From the NCBI GenBank assembly GCA_014706295.1, contig JACSVZ010000001.1:80040237-80104236 (forward strand): a stretch of 64,000 bases of DNA, in the 5' to 3' direction. Of the stretch, positions 1-12,866 are shown one piece after another. Both the position numbers and the translations under genes were made by a program. The notes under the pieces are model-generated. The model saw only the letters and a list, made by a program, of their open reading frames with translations. It ran no database searches and was not told where the DNA came from. This DNA comes from Lycocorax pyrrhopterus obiensis. Lineage: Eukaryota > Chordata > Aves > Passeriformes > Paradisaeidae. The first letter of the stretch is position 1. Each line of letters opens with the position of its first letter.

Positions 1-2411
1 GACATTCATCTGTGTGCTTGGCTTTGGGAAAAGACGTCCCTGTGTGTCCGGACACAGGCCCTGGTATAGAGCAGACAGGAAATCTGCCAGACTGCCTCGG
101 CAGGAGGCTGCCTTCAACACGTGCAGCAAAGAACAAGAAATGTCTTAATGATTAATCACTGTCAACCTTTGTTCTCATTAAAGACTTGATTGTCAGACAA
201 GGCTGGTAATGAGGCGCTGTTCCTGGGTCTGTTGCTATGTGATTGTGCAAGGGCTGAATCTGAGCCTTGCACCCTGCAAGATGCAGCTCCCACTTTGCCC
301 AAGTTTAAGGAGTTGGGGTTGGGAACATTGTTCTAAGAGTGCCTGCTAGTGGCTGTGGGGCTGTGCAGCTCTCTGGCAAGGGATTATGGCAGGGCTACAA
401 ATAAATCTGAAAATCCATTCACAAGGATCTTGAGCGTGAGCAGCTTCCTTGTTGGTGTTGAACAGGCAAAGTGCTAGAATGGGTTTCTATGAAGAATTGC
501 ACAAATAACTAACTATCTGTCAAAGTGAGGATTGGCTCCTTTCAGGGATTTGCTCACCCATTTTTATGTTTGAGATTGTGCACAGTGTTACCTATTTCTG
601 AAAATACTCACGGGGTACACTTACATTTCAGTGTGTCCAGAAAATTGTCCTTTTAAAAAGCCTCAACTCCCTGGATCTTCCAATGAGAGCTGCAGCAGCT
701 GGGTTTGTGGAAATACTTATCCCTCTGCATGCTGAGTACCTGCTGCATCATTTGATGTCCAAACATATCACTCCAATGGGTGACTTACACCATGAGGATG
801 CAGAAATCAGGTGTGTGATCCCTACTGTCAGGAGCATTTCCAGTTTCAGTGTCTGAAGGGATTAGTCTGCATTTCCTCTTTGGGCTCTACCACTCAGTTT
901 GTTGAAGGAGTGACACAGCATTTGCTTCTTTTCCCTGGTTGGATGAAGGCACAAGTATGCCTGGCAGATAGCCTGTGCTTGTGAAATTGCAATGCTAGTG
1001 TCCATGTTTCCTTGTGTATGTGCTTTGGAAACATGGTTGGCCCTGAAATTTTTGTCCTGAGAGCTCAGATGTTCTCAGGAGAAAAACACAGATGATAGTC
1101 CCATGTGGTTGAGCCAACTTCTTATAAACACTCCACAAAATTACTGAAAGGAAATACTTTGCAGCCTTCACCCACCTGTGCCTCTGGATATTAGACACAG
1201 CAAAGCCAGCTCTTGGGATCTTGCAGTATTCAGGTTTTTCAAATGCTGTTTATATATATAAAAGTGATCTTCCTGGAATGCATAAAAATATTCTCTGACA
1301 GGTATTAGGGGAAATTCAACCTATAATAGTAGCTATTGCCTGGCTAATTTGGGAGGCTTTTAGGTCACTCTATACAACGTCAAAAGTCATCCACTAGTGC
1401 TTGACAAATCAAAGGATATTCACACTCACTCTTACAGGCATCTTACTCAAGTATGACTATAAGCATCCAAAATGAGGCATGTAAGGGAGTGTTCCTATCA
1501 TCTAATCGGGGTTCCTAAATCAGTTATCTAAATTAAACATCTGAAGCCTAATTATACAGCCCCATCTCCGAGTATGGGGAAGGGAGAGCTGCAGCAAGCA
1601 GTTTAGAGAGAATCTGCTCCAAGTTTTTTGTTAGAGACCTAAACTTAGAGGGGACTAACTTTTATGCTGCATATTCGAGACATGATAAAAGGTTGAATGA
1701 GTTTGAGTTGCTCAGGAAGATACCATTTTCCACCCCCACAGGGCTGAACAAGCAGTAAGGCAAGGGAGGATCTGCCTGGCTGTGTTTCTCCCCAGTCTGT
1801 CTTATTTCCTTACACACAGATCAGATCCTCAGCTGTTGCAGATGAGTTTAACCTCAGGAACTTCTTGGTGCTCTCACAGTATACACTGGCACAGAAATCA
1901 GCCCTCTGCACTCCAGTCAAGAGTGGGAGTTATTCCTAAAAATATGAAAAGTCTTTAGCTTTTTTACTAGAGCTGAAAGAGTTCTTACTTGGCAGGCACT
2001 CTGCCATGGTCCTGCTGGAGTTTGGCTTTCTTGTCTGAGGCAAGGACACAAGCATTCAGTGCTTGGCGTTCAGATGACCATGAAAACCCCAGTATTTAGC
2101 AGAAAGGACTGTATCCGCTCCTATTAAATGCAGCAAAAAAGAGGTGGCTCAGAAGAGGGCTGGCGGGTACTAAGACTGGCTGTTCAGCAAAGCACCCTGT
2201 GCTTGGCTTCCTAAAGTTGCATGGGTCAGACCAGCTCTTCTCAATAAGCCTAAGTGCTTGGCCCAGCAGCTGCAGGAGAGCCTCAGTTTGTGGCTATGGA
2301 AAGCAGCGTGCCAGCTGAGGCTGTGGAGGCTCACACCAGGGGCTCACGGGAGTCTGCGCTTTGCTACCAGCCTTGCACTACTCTGAAACAGTCCAGGACT
2401 TGGTCGAACCA

Positions 2412-2477
2412 CTCCCCTTTCTCCCTCTCCTTCTCCTCCTCATCCTTCTCCTTTCCCTCTTCCTCCTTCTCCTCTTC
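2412..2477 (+). repeat. pyrimidine-rich CT/CCT tract
   Basis: An imperfect (CTCCTT)n-like run is almost purely C and T over about 65 bases. It creates serine/leucine-rich spurious reading frames on the + strand. It is a low-complexity intronic tract with no coding support. Confidence 0.8.
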
Positions 2478-3815
2478 CAACCGGTCAGTTGTCCAAGGTG
2501 GTTTGCAGTCAAACCAGAAGGTCCCCGAGAAGCTCACACAGTCGGGGCAGCCACTGGTCCCTTGAAGAAATCCACAGAGGTGCCTTTTCCTTCACCATCC
2601 TCACTCTAAGTAGCCCACAAAGCCAATTAACACAACTGAATCAAACTGCTTATGAGTGAGGACATCATGCATAGGTTTGGTCACCAGATGAACATGACTT
2701 TGCACATCCTTTCCACTGGAAGCAGCTTTTTGTAAGGCAGGCATTTGTCACTGAGCAGGCTTCCATATATGGATCTGAAGACTTTTCCTTTCTTCTTTTT
2801 ATTCTTTGTTTCTTTGAGCCAGAACTGATGCAGAAGAAGAGCAAAAGTCGGAGCTGTCACTCCTGATCTGATGCAGGGTGCAAAATAAGTTGCCCCACAG
2901 AGGAACAAAAAGGTGAAAAAATTCCCCATCTCCTTTTGAGGGAAAATCTGCAAGAAGCAGAAGCTCTTCTTGTGGCACAGATGTCAGGGCTCCTGGCTGG
3001 GAAGCAAACAGCCTCTGCGGGCATTGTGGTTTAATACAAAATTGACCATTGTTTCCCTTCTGTCCCATCAAAATTATTCATCAATTCAAAGCATTTCCAG
3101 GAGAAAGGGGAAAGGTTTGCACATCCTTTTCCAGCCAACTGTCCTTAAACCACTTCTGAACTAAGAATGCTGAGACATAATCTTGCAAAAAGCTTTCAGA
3201 GCTCCTGACAAGCTTTGTAGGGAAAGGGAGAGGAGAGGAAAGGGGAAAGGTGCACTTTGCCCCGGTGGCACAGGGCCCTGACAGCTTTCCACTTTGCAGA
3301 AATCCCTCTCCAGTCGCACAGTGCTCTTACTGCTCAGTATAAAAGCAGCAATAAGGAAAATTCCATCTTTCCCTGGTAAAGGCAGTAATGTCTTGCTTTT
3401 CTGTGGAGCCTTTCATCGACCTTTTTGAGCTCCACAGAGGAGCCTCTTCAGAGTGGCGTGGAAGGAGCTTGCAGTGATGTGAGGTCATGAAGAGAGGGAT
3501 GCCCACAGCTCCTTGCCATGAGCACAGCCCAGAGAGCACCATTTTTTGTCAAAGGTTTGAGCAGCACCACGAGGGGTCCTGGCACAGGAGAAAGCCTGCA
3601 GTGAAGAGCTGCAGGAGCCCAAGCCCAGGAGGCACTGGGCAGGGGCTCACTGGTGGGAGTTGCCACACCTGGCAGGGCACAGGCAGGGCAGAGGCTGGCC
3701 AGGCTTGTCCTGCACCATAAGCAGGAGACAAAGGTAAGGCAACCTGCAGCAGCCCTTGGTGAAAGCATCAGGAATGGCCCCAAAAGGGACAACAGAAATT
3801 ATATCCATCGAGAGA

Positions 3816-3852
3816 GGCGAGGCGAGGCGAGGCGAGGCGAGGAGAGGAGAGG
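3816..3852 (+). repeat. (GGCGA)n to (GGAGA)n microsatellite
   Basis: About five copies of the pentamer GGCGA grade into GGAGA copies and then a purine-rich run through about 3,870. The CpG in every unit is unusual inside an otherwise CpG-poor intron. It is likely polymorphic. Confidence 0.9.
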
Positions 3853-5890
3853 AAGAGAAAAAAGGGGGAAAAAAAGTCTAATTTAGAAAGTTCACGTATG
3901 TGTTAGAAGCCAAAACATCCCTTCATTTGTATGAACATAAATCAGCTGCAGCAGGGATAGAGAAAGGCAAACTCAGTCTTAAATGCTTTGGTTTACTGCT
4001 AATTTAAACATTTGAACATAATGTTCTTTGCGATGCTTATGAACAAAACCACAGTTGTGCTACCAGCTCTGAGGAGCTCTCCCTGTCTATCTTTCTGCAT
4101 CTCACAGGTTTTATATCTCACTAACATCAGATAATGTGGTGCCACACATCTGCTTTGTATGTCGACATCACCATGCTGAAACTGCAGCACTGGCAGGGCA
4201 GATGGAGTTTTGTGGTGGTTGGTGAACACTAACCCAGACCCAGCTGGCACTAGGGATGGCCCTGAAAGGGCTGTAGGTCATTTGCAGGGCTAGAAGAATG
4301 TGCCATGCATGAGCAGCGCCAACAAGTGGAGCAGGAGCTGGGGGTAAACCCAGGTGGATATTTGTACCTATTGGAGGAGTGATGCTCCCAGCCTGTCCCT
4401 GATACCTGGCTGGCTACAGGGATGTGCTCTCCATCATGTCACCTCCTTGGGGGCAAAGTGGACAGGTTACCTTCCTTGTGCATGGAAACTATGTGGTATC
4501 AGGCAAGCACTCGGGGTCCCCAGCTGGAGGGGTGCTGGGCTGCCTCTGCAGCCTGCTGGGCAGAGGTGCCCGTGGGCAAGGGGACATGCACGTCCCACTC
4601 CAGACTTTCTTTGGTCAGGGCTTTCTAAAGTTAAACCACATGAACTGCAGCATGGGAACTCGGGAATGATGTCAAAAACCCGCAGCTCTAGATGTGTGGA
4701 GTTGTAGTAAAGCTGCTGCAGTAAAGCCAGGCTTAGAGCAGGATGAAACAGTTGAACAAAAGCAGGGTAACTCCAACCCAAACCTGCCCTTCCTCTCAGG
4801 GATGTCAGAAGGCATGCTTTGTCCTAGCGCAGGGGCAGAGCCCCACATCCCTGGCAGCAGTGTAGCCCTTCTGCTGTCTGATTTTCAGTGATGGAAGTGC
4901 AGGGTGAGAGCAAGGCTTGATAGCACTGGTTCGTGAAGGGTCAAACTGCTGTGCAGCTAGTCCCCTGATTTATTAGGAAACTGTTCTTCCTTCTCCCATT
5001 GCAATGGGAAGATCAGCAGGCAGGAGAAGTAACACATCGTAGATTCATAGGCTCACACTGACATTTCATGAACAGCAGAGAAAGGACCAAATGCGAAAAA
5101 AACCCAACCTGGCTCCAAGTTGATGATTTACACTGTTTTCTCAGGGTCTGTTTGCCAAGCAGCTGGTGTTTTGTGCCAATGGCTATTACAGAAGAGCTTT
5201 CTTTGATAGATACTCTGAATGAACACTACACAGTTTATCTTAAAACAAAATCCCCCCCACTGCTTATATGGGCTGGTAGGGAATGAGGGAAAGAAAAAGT
5301 TAGGCTTTGTTGGTTTTTTTACGTAGCACTGAAAGCACATTTGGGGGAGCCTGCACTATCTGTGCAAAAATGCAACAGATGAATTCTATTAATGGATGGA
5401 ACATGTGGCTGGGTTCAAGCTAGAGTTGTCATTTGAATATAGAAGTCAAAGCCAATTTATTGTAACATATTTTTCTTTTCAAAATATTTTAGGAAAGACA
5501 AAAAAGTTTGCGCAACAACTTGGCAAGCAGGTCTGTTGAGAGGAGGTATTTTCTATCTTGCAGCTAACATAAGGGCTGAAAAATGTGGCAGTGCCGAGCA
5601 ATCCTAGATTCCTTCTGGAACAGAAAGAAAGTGTGCAGGATATAATTGTGTAAGAGCCCAATAAATTTGAAGGGTGGGTTTGTAACACTGCCTTGGGGGC
5701 TGCAGGTGGCTCCAGAAGAAAGTCATGGTTTTTATTTCAGTAACAGTCTTCAAATACTTTATCTAACTAGCTACACGCTCATGTGGCCCCATCTAGAAGC
5801 CACAGAGTTATTTTAAAATAGAAATACCCATAACAATCGTTGTGCTTCTTCCATGCCAGATGGTAGAAAGATAAGTGGGACTAGTCTGTA

Positions 5891-5904
5891 GTGTGTGTGT
5901 GTGT
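5891..5904 (+). repeat. (GT)7 dinucleotide run
   Basis: A short GT microsatellite of seven uninterrupted units lies within the MAML2 intron. Confidence 0.9.
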
Positions 5905-7266
5905 TATTGGGGAGGGGAGGGATGCAAAAGCTAAGGCACAGGCGTGAGCTTCCCTGGAGTTCGCAAAGCACTAAACGTCAGTGCTCCGTGGCCTCCAGGG
6001 CATGGGTATGACCAGCCCTTGTTTCAATGTCGGTCAGTCCGTATTTCCATGGGGGACAATGGCCATGGCGCAGAGCTTTACTAGGATAGGAGCCCAGATG
6101 CTGGCTCTACACCTCGGTATTGAGAGACCCACTGCATAACAGGGAGCATCAGACTCCCGCTGTGCAGTCTTGTGTTGCAAGGCAAAAATGCTGCTGTCTC
6201 TTAGGTTATATAGAGATATGTGATTGGTTCTTGTGGTGAATTGCAGCCAAGTGGGGTCAGAGAATGGATGTGTCTCATGACTGGTGCGACCTCTTCAGTG
6301 TATCCCATTTTCTTTGTAGCTGTGTGGCTAAGAAATACCTGGGTATCGAGTGATCCAACATAGGCTGAGTATTTTTGTGTGTACTGAGAAAGCTATTTCC
6401 TACATTTGGTAAAGACCCAAGTACCAAACACTGCTGTATCAAGTAGGCAGAAAACATATTGCTGCCAAGGGAAATAATGGCCAAGAGAAATGGAGCAGCA
6501 TACTGTCATTCCATGTACATTCTCATCTTGTATGAGCATGGTTTGAGTCCTCGTGTACCTTCCCCCTTGCCTTCTAAATGACTTTTTGCCATCCCTTCCT
6601 TATGGTGCTCCACATGGGGAAGAGGAAGCAGATCTAGATCCCTTGCAAAGACCAGAGAGACCCTAAAACACTCTTCAAGGTCCTTCCCAGTTATGCATTT
6701 ATTTTACCAAGGAAGTTGATACACTCTAAGCCTATTTAATCCTTTTGTTAATGGGAATCAATTAGCAGTCTCTCAGAGATTTCTCTTGTCAGGGAGATGA
6801 CGGGACGAATGAAAGCAGCACCACTCACCCCACTGTGAAGTAATAACTTACCACCTCTGTATTTTCTAAGAATAGATGCCACTTCTAGCAATAAGTCTGC
6901 AGCTTCTTGCTGCTGTTCACCAGATGGTAGGAACCAGCAGACACCGAGTTTGTTCCCTTGTGGTCAAACAAACTGCTGTACAGCCCGATGCACGTTTCCT
7001 GAAAGATCCCCAGGACGGCTCCGTTACTTCTGTTAACATTTCCCAAGCTCCTGGTACAATATTGAGGTTTTCCACTGGAACCACCTGGCACATTTTCAGA
7101 GTCTTTCCTGAGGGATGAAGTTACTCAATTCCCTTCTAACTTTGTCAAAGTCTTTGTATCGGTCACTTGTCCTGAGAGTCTGTGGGCTGTGTCCTGAAAG
7201 GATTATTTCATTTTCTTGATGCTTGTTATGATTTTCATCCTTCACGAGCCATTTCTTCTGTTTCAG

Positions 7267-7470
7267 GAACAACACTCTGTGGTAGGCCAGGGAGCTGGCC
7301 CCACTCCAAGCTCCAGTTCTTGCTCAAATCCAAACACTGGAAGTGGTTACATGAACTCATCCCAGCAATCATTGTTGAATCAGCAGCTGATGGAAAAGAA
7401 ACAGGCTCTGCAACGGCAAATGATGGAGCAAAAACAACTCCTTCTACAGCAGCAGATGTTGGCAGAATCT
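7267..7470 (+). CDS. MAML2: MAML2 exon 3
   Basis: This internal coding exon of mastermind-like 2, a nuclear transcriptional coactivator of the Notch intracellular domain/CSL complex, is 204 bases (68 codons), phase 0 at both ends. The acceptor is tttcag|GAA and the donor is TCT|gtaagt. The translation contains GSGYMNSSQQSLLNQQLM followed by a glutamine/methionine-rich stretch (KKQALQRQMMEQKQLLLQQQ), which I recognise as the vertebrate MAML2 segment just after the large polyglutamine exon. It splices in frame to the exon at 9,491. The Notch-binding helix is encoded by upstream exons outside the window. The exact 5' phase is inferred from homology. Confidence 0.93.
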
Positions 7471-9490
7471 GTAAGTTTACTAATTCCTTATTTTACATGG
7501 AAAATATTGTCATAAAAACAATAGAAAAGAAAGCTAAGACAGGGAGAAGAAAGCCCCCCAAAACTTCAAAGTCATTTTGGCAATGCCTAGAACTTCAAGA
7601 GTGCGCCTTGTATTTTTCAGCACTTTTCTAAGCCTTTTTGAAACCCTTTTCAGTCTATATGAAACAACTCAAATGTCCAAGCTACTGCAGTTTCATTACA
7701 AGAACAGACCAAGCATGCGCTTGGTTTTGAGGCATATGAATATTGTCCACAGTCTTCTTTGCAAGATGAACCAAGGTGCACTGCTATGCTACTTTGGCCT
7801 CAGAGGAAAGTTGACTTCCAGGCTCTGTGACCCAGGCAGCATGGTGTAAAATGCCTGTGTGTGAACAAGGATCAGGTACCTTGATTTTGGCGTTCAACAC
7901 AAGTTTGTGTGCTTGGCTGGGATTGTATATGAGTCCTACTTTCTCTGTTTTTATTTTTGCATTTCTAGGTATCTGTAGCCAGTTCTTCTCTCTCCTTTGG
8001 TATCTGAGAGATTGGTTGGGAGTTTCTAGTCATTTTAGGAGACATGGGAGATTCTATAAGGGAAATACTTCTTGACTTTTTGATCTATGCAGAAGAAAGA
8101 AGTTTCAAGTCAGCTCTCTGTGCTGCAGTTTTCTGTCAGAATTTTTAGCAGAACAAAAACTTAATAGCTCAAATAGCTTCTCTTAAATAAAATGGAAATT
8201 TAATCAGCTTGGCTTTGCTTTTGTATTGTGTACATAGAAATACACATAAAGCTTGCCTACAGTTCTTACATGAATTGCAGGGATTTCCTGGGAGTCTCTC
8301 TTCTTCACGAGGATTCAGGTTGAGCAAGATATAAAAACAAACCTTACAAATCTTAATCAGACCCCTCACTCCCATCATGAATTGTGGAAATGCCTAAATA
8401 ACACAAGATAGGCTCTTCTCCCAGTGTTTTTAAGTGCTCCTGGGAGAAGAAAATCCAGATTTTTCACAAGAAGGTTCATTTGCAGATTATCCCCAAATTT
8501 CTCCGATGGACTTGCACCACCAGCCAGGGCCTGACTCTTTCACAATGACATGCTGGTTTGCCATTCTGGCAGCTGAGCACAAAACCTGTGCGTGTTGCAG
8601 AGGAGGTGTGAAGCTGTCCCAGCAGCTGCCCACCAAAAGCATGCACCAAACTCACAGTGTCCTGCCATGGGGGCACATAACCCGAGGAGCTGTTGCTCGT
8701 GGGTGAGCAGCAGCACTCTGGAGGCATCGAATCACACTGATGCTGATGAGAGATTTGGCAATGACTCTGGTGCCTGCTCTTTCCAGATCTTTATGAGCAC
8801 AGGGCAGTTAGTCAGATTTCAGCTCAAGGACCTGGATTTTTGTCTTCCTCTCACTAGAGACACGTCCCCGAAAGCTCAAAATGAAAAACACATCTCCCCA
8901 ACTAATATTTTTTTTCTGCAATCCTTCTCTGCTGTCCTTGCCCCAGTTCTTGTACTCCCAATGTAAGAGGAAAGACAGCACCACGTACACGTACAGAGGA
9001 GCACAGGGCAATGTTGAGTGGCATGAAAAGAGCCAGCCCAGCACCATCCTTACTAAACCATGTGTCCTGCTGGTATCCCTACTGAGGAGAGGGGGGGGCG
9101 GCACAAAGCAAGGATTTTGCTGGGTTTTGTGGTCGCCCCTCCAGTGTAGGAAGACAGAGTGAGGGAGGGATGGGCATGGCTGGGGATGGGGATGACAAGG
9201 TGAAACTGGAAGACACTTTGTACTGCAGTGCAGACATGGCCGTTGTTCTCAGAGGCTGAGAGGAAAGTTGAACCAGACTCAAACACAACACAACCAGCAA
9301 AAAGATTTCCATATAGACTTCAGTGGGTTATGGCACAGTTTTGCAGGTGGCTGTCCTGTGGACCAGACAGGGTGAACGGAAGAAATACTTCAGTTTTGTA
9401 CGTACTGAGAAAAGAAAGAGATGGGCAAAACACAGAGCCAGGAAAGCATAAAGAAAAGCAAATTAATGTACTTCTACTCTAATCCTCCAG
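7471..9490 (+). other. MAML2: MAML2 intron 3
   Basis: This 2,020 bp intron lies between the gtaagt donor and a cctccag acceptor. No repeat of recognisable family and no coding exon was seen. A G9 run lies near 9,090-9,100. Confidence 0.9.
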
Positions 9491-9602
9491 GAGAAAATAA
9501 CTCCACAAGACCAGCTGAACAGACACTTGACAAGACCACCACCAGATTATAAAGACCAAAGAAGGAATGTGGTCAACATGCAACAAGCAAACCAATATCC
9601 TG
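9491..9602 (+). CDS. MAML2: MAML2 exon 4
   Basis: The 112-base exon is spliced tccag|GAG ... CCT G|gtaagt, phase 0 in and phase 1 out. It encodes EKITPQDQLNRHLTRPPP followed by DYKDQRRNVVNMQQANQYP. The RHLTRPPPDYKDQRRN block is a MAML2 hallmark, close to the human protein as I remember it. The final G pairs with GT at the start of exon 5 to give a glycine codon. The exon belongs to the middle/C-terminal, largely disordered transactivation part of this Notch coactivator. It is too short to stand out as an open frame by itself; homology and splice phase define it. Confidence 0.95.
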
Positions 9603-10821
9603 GTAAGTGCCCATGGGCTCGATGAAACTCTTTCCTTTCTTCCTTCCTTCCAGCTGGAAGACCATCCCTAAGAGCCGTGCATGTACGGGTTGACTGGGGC
9701 ATGATTTTCTGGATATCTGCTTCCATCACCGCAGAGGCAGCAGGCGGTGGCTGCTGCTCTCCTGTGCCTACTTACCTTACTGTCCTGCACCACTGAGACG
9801 TGCTGGTGTATGAGCCAGTGCTTCATCCAGGCTGATACCGCCCCTCTCAGACAGGGGAAAGGAGGGGTTGGTACCCCTCCTGTTAGCACTATCTGGGGCA
9901 GATGTGCACCCAAATATGTGATGCAGAGATGTCTATCTCTTGACTATGCAACCTCACTGTGTTCAGATGCTTCTCTCGTGTGTGGTGCATCTTGGTTCAG
10001 AGACGGAGATGAGAACCATCCCTCCCTTCAAACAGCAGTTCATGTACAGTGTGAGGATCCTCATATGGATTTTGAAGTACCTCGCATGGCACCATCACAG
10101 GTGGCACTTTTGGTCTGCTTAAAATGCTGTGGTTGTGGCCTTAGTGCTGCTCTACAAGCAGCATTTCAACAGATCAGTCAAACAGTAGAGTAAAAGCCCT
10201 TGCTTTCTGCCAGAACTGCCCAGGGCAGGAAATGCCCACAACTTCAGGACTAGTCCTTTGTTTCAGCTCTTGTGCCCTGACCTCCTTGGTGAGTCTAGTT
10301 TTTGAAGCGCAGGATTGCTTGTTTGGCTTTTCATATTGTTCTCCTTGCTGATTGGCTGAAAGCCACTCAGAACAAAGGCAGAGTAAGGAAGAGATGCTGA
10401 GAAGAGAGAGGAGTTGGGGGAAGTGCAGCAGATGGGACCAAGATGCTGCAAAAGTGTCTATGCATGTAAGTATAAAAAGGATCCTTTGCCTTCTAGTATA
10501 TTTTTGTATGCAACATTCTAAGGAAAAAAAGATGAGGTTTTTTTTTGTTTTTCCGTAACTGTTGGCTCTGCAGATTCAGCCAGTGATCTGAGCCTTTCCT
10601 TCTTACCTGTCCTTTGTAGCAAAACCTTTCCAGCTTCTATTACAGTTTTAATGAGCTCTGAAGTTCAGTGTACCCACATGCCACCCTTCCACCCAGTATG
10701 CTGGCTCTGTGGGACCCCCAGCCCAGCTCTGCAGGGATGGGCCAGGTTGAGCTGCCCAGGCAGCATTCATGCAATCCTTTGCTCTGCTTACAAGTTCTAG
10801 CAGTGATAAGCTGGTTGCAAC

Positions 10822-10847
10822 CTGGAAACTGCTGCTGGAAACTGCTG
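10822..10847 (+). repeat. 13 bp perfect tandem duplication
   Basis: The unit CTGGAAACTGCTG occurs twice head to tail in MAML2 intron 4. It is a small slippage-type duplication with no known function. Confidence 0.9.
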
Positions 10848-12083
10848 CTTTCTAATGCGCCTGGGTGTTAATCTTCTCCAGCAAGTTGGCTCAAGCATCC
10901 CAGTGTAATAGCCCATGGTGAGGGCCCTGCTCACTGGCTTGGTACCTCCTGTACTCCCAAAACAAATGCTTTGGCAACCCCAGCAGTTTGTTGGGGAATC
11001 TTGTGATTTGGTGTGTTGTTTAAAGGCTTGTTCCTGGAATCAAATTATTAACTGAGACTCTTGGCTTTTACTTTAAAAAAATCCATTTTAGTCTGAGAGA
11101 GAAAACGGAAGTGAGTGCAGCCACATCTGTGAAAGGCTCCAAAGTGAGTAGATCACCACTCTTATGTGGCGGCTCATGTTGTTAGTCTGATGGACTCTTT
11201 GCCAGTCTTGTGGTATTTGGAGTCCCATCTCCTGGGTTTGAAACATGTGGGAATGGCAGCACTTGTCCATTCAAATCTCAAGTCCCTGCTGAGTGAGCCC
11301 TGGGAGGACAGCAGCCTTTCAGGCGAGCCTGGGAGAAAAGGCTGTTCTGGGATCTTCCAGCAAAGCTACCAGATGGAGCGATTAGGAAACTCTTGCATAA
11401 GGGAGTTACAGTAGGGAAACTGTTCCCTTTTTCTGGGAATAGCTTTGCTCAGATCAGGGAAGAAGAAACAAAAAGCTAAATAAAATCACAGCGGCTGGAG
11501 AAACTTGGTTAAGTGTTTTATTTCTCTATACTTTTCCCCACAGTGCCATGCCATGGCAAGAAACCCCCAAGAAAAGAGCAGGTGAATCGGGTAGAGAAGC
11601 TGTTTCTCCAAATTGCTGTAGCCTGGGGTGCCCAGCTGCTGTACACAGTGCTTCTGGGGAAGGCATTTCTTCCCATCTGGAAGAAATAAGAATGGAAAAT
11701 ACTTGCGTTAAAAATAAAAGCATAAAAATAGCAAAACAAAGAAAGAGGAAGCTTCGTCTTTTGGCAACAAGTACAACCCCTTACCAAACAGTTGTGTTTT
11801 AAAGTTGTGTTCTTTAAAAAGTGTACCATTTGCAGGAGCAGTGTGATGGTAGCCCTGGGGCCTGCTCAACAGCTGGCAGGGTCACCCCAGGAGGGGCTTC
11901 ATCCCAGTGGCAATGAAGTGACTCTACAAACTTGTAGTTCAGCTGGAGGCTGAGAACCATCTCTCCCCAGCTTGCTGTTCCAGATGTTTTGAAATGCCAC
12001 TGAATTCTCTACTGTTCCTCCTCTTTGATATGGGCATAAGGGAGTAAACATTCAGGGCCCCATCCCTGTCACCTCTGCAAAAA

Positions 12084-12411
12084 GATCACAAAATCACAGA
12101 AAGGTTTGGGTTGGAAGGGACCTTAAAGATCATCTAGTTCCAAACCTTCTGCCATGGGCAGGGACACCTGTCACTAGACCAGCTTGCTCAGAGCCCCATC
12201 CAACCTGGTCTTGAATACTTTCAGGGATGGGACATTCACAACTTTCTCGCTAGTCCAGTGTCTCACCACCCCTGAGTAAATTTCTTCCTATATCTAATCT
12301 AAACCTATCCTCTGTCAATTAAAAGTCATTCCCCCTTGTCCTGTCACTTTTAAAAAGTCCCTCTCTATCTCTCTTGTAGCCTCTTTCAGGTACTGGAAAG
12401 TACTAGGTCAC
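12084..12411 (-). mobile_element. CR1 LINE 3' fragment (part 1, interrupted)
   Basis: Read on the minus strand this is the 3' end of a chicken-repeat-1 LINE. On the + strand it shows the reverse complement of the CR1 tail: degenerate ATCACA repeats, then GGTTGGAAGGGACCTTAAAG, a GCCATGGGCAGGGACACC block, and the segment ending near TACTGGAAAGTACTAGGTCAC. It is 5' truncated, as is usual for CR1, and carries no open reading frame. Its body resumes at 12,795 after an LTR insertion. Confidence 0.93.
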
Positions 12412-12794
12412 TGTTACCAAGTCCCTTCTGGCTCTGTGGGCTCATATGCATGAACACACAGGCACAGGGATGACTTCAGTGACATAAACCCGACGGCAAG
12501 AAGCTGAGAATGGTCCTTGCATAGAGTTCTACAAACAGCAGTTTATTGCTGCTGCTCGCAAAGCTTTCCATAGGCAAATGACCCCGAACACGTGACAGGT
12601 CGATCTTCAGTACAGGGGAGTGGCTAACACCAAAGCCAACCAGGGAATTAGAACTGGGGTACCGTACCATAACCGAGCAGGCATCCTGGGAGAGACTTCT
12701 TTCCTTCGCCAAAACCGATACATCTATGGCACCAGAGACTGTCTTATCAAGAACACTCTCTGTCTCTTGTACCACAGGTCAATTGGTCACCACA
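12412..12794 (-). mobile_element. solo LTR of an endogenous retrovirus (ERVK-like)
   Basis: The 383 bp element starts TGTTAC and ends CCACA on the + strand, so it has TG...CA termini in either reading. It is flanked by a perfect 6 bp duplication GGTCAC (12,406-12,411 and 12,795-12,800). Removing it and one GGTCAC restores a continuous CR1 sequence (AGGTCAC then CTCAGAGCC), which proves an insertion. On the minus strand an AATAAA signal lies at 12,542-12,547, giving the orientation. There are no internal retroviral genes, so it is a solo LTR left by recombination. A 6 bp duplication is typical of class II (ERVK/alpharetrovirus-like) elements; the family assignment is inference. Confidence 0.85.
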
Positions 12795-12866
12795 GGTCAC
12801 CTCAGAGCCTTCTCTTCTCCCGACTTAACAACCCCAACCCTGTCAGCCTGTCTTCATAGGAGATGT
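12795..12866 (-). mobile_element. CR1 LINE fragment (part 2) with target-site copy
   Basis: CR1 sequence resumes with the second GGTCAC and then CTCAGAGCCTTCTCTTCTCC and a CAGCCTGTCTTCATAGGAGA block, again the reverse complement of the CR1 3' region. The 5' truncation point is near 12,866; beyond it similarity fades. Confidence 0.88.

Larger units (their letters stand above)
1..7266 (+). other. MAML2: MAML2 intron 2 (3' part)
   Basis: This stretch ends in a pyrimidine tract and acceptor (ttctgtttcag) directly before the first recognisable MAML2 exon. The large glutamine-rich exon 2 and the N-terminal Notch-binding exon 1 are not visible here, so the whole stretch is inferred to be intron. 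Both strands were read: the short open frames show no family resemblance, no splice-consistent exon chain and no TE proteins. It holds only simple repeats, listed separately. Intron numbering follows the five-exon human gene from memory. Confidence 0.75.

Noticed and set aside
1..7266. Search for the MAML2 polyglutamine exon 2
   Set aside because: No CAG/CAA-rich coding stretch or other MAML2-like sequence is present upstream of 7,267.
7182..7631. 149-codon + strand frame overlapping MAML2 exon 3
   Set aside because: It runs through both splice sites in a different frame from the conserved MAML2 reading.
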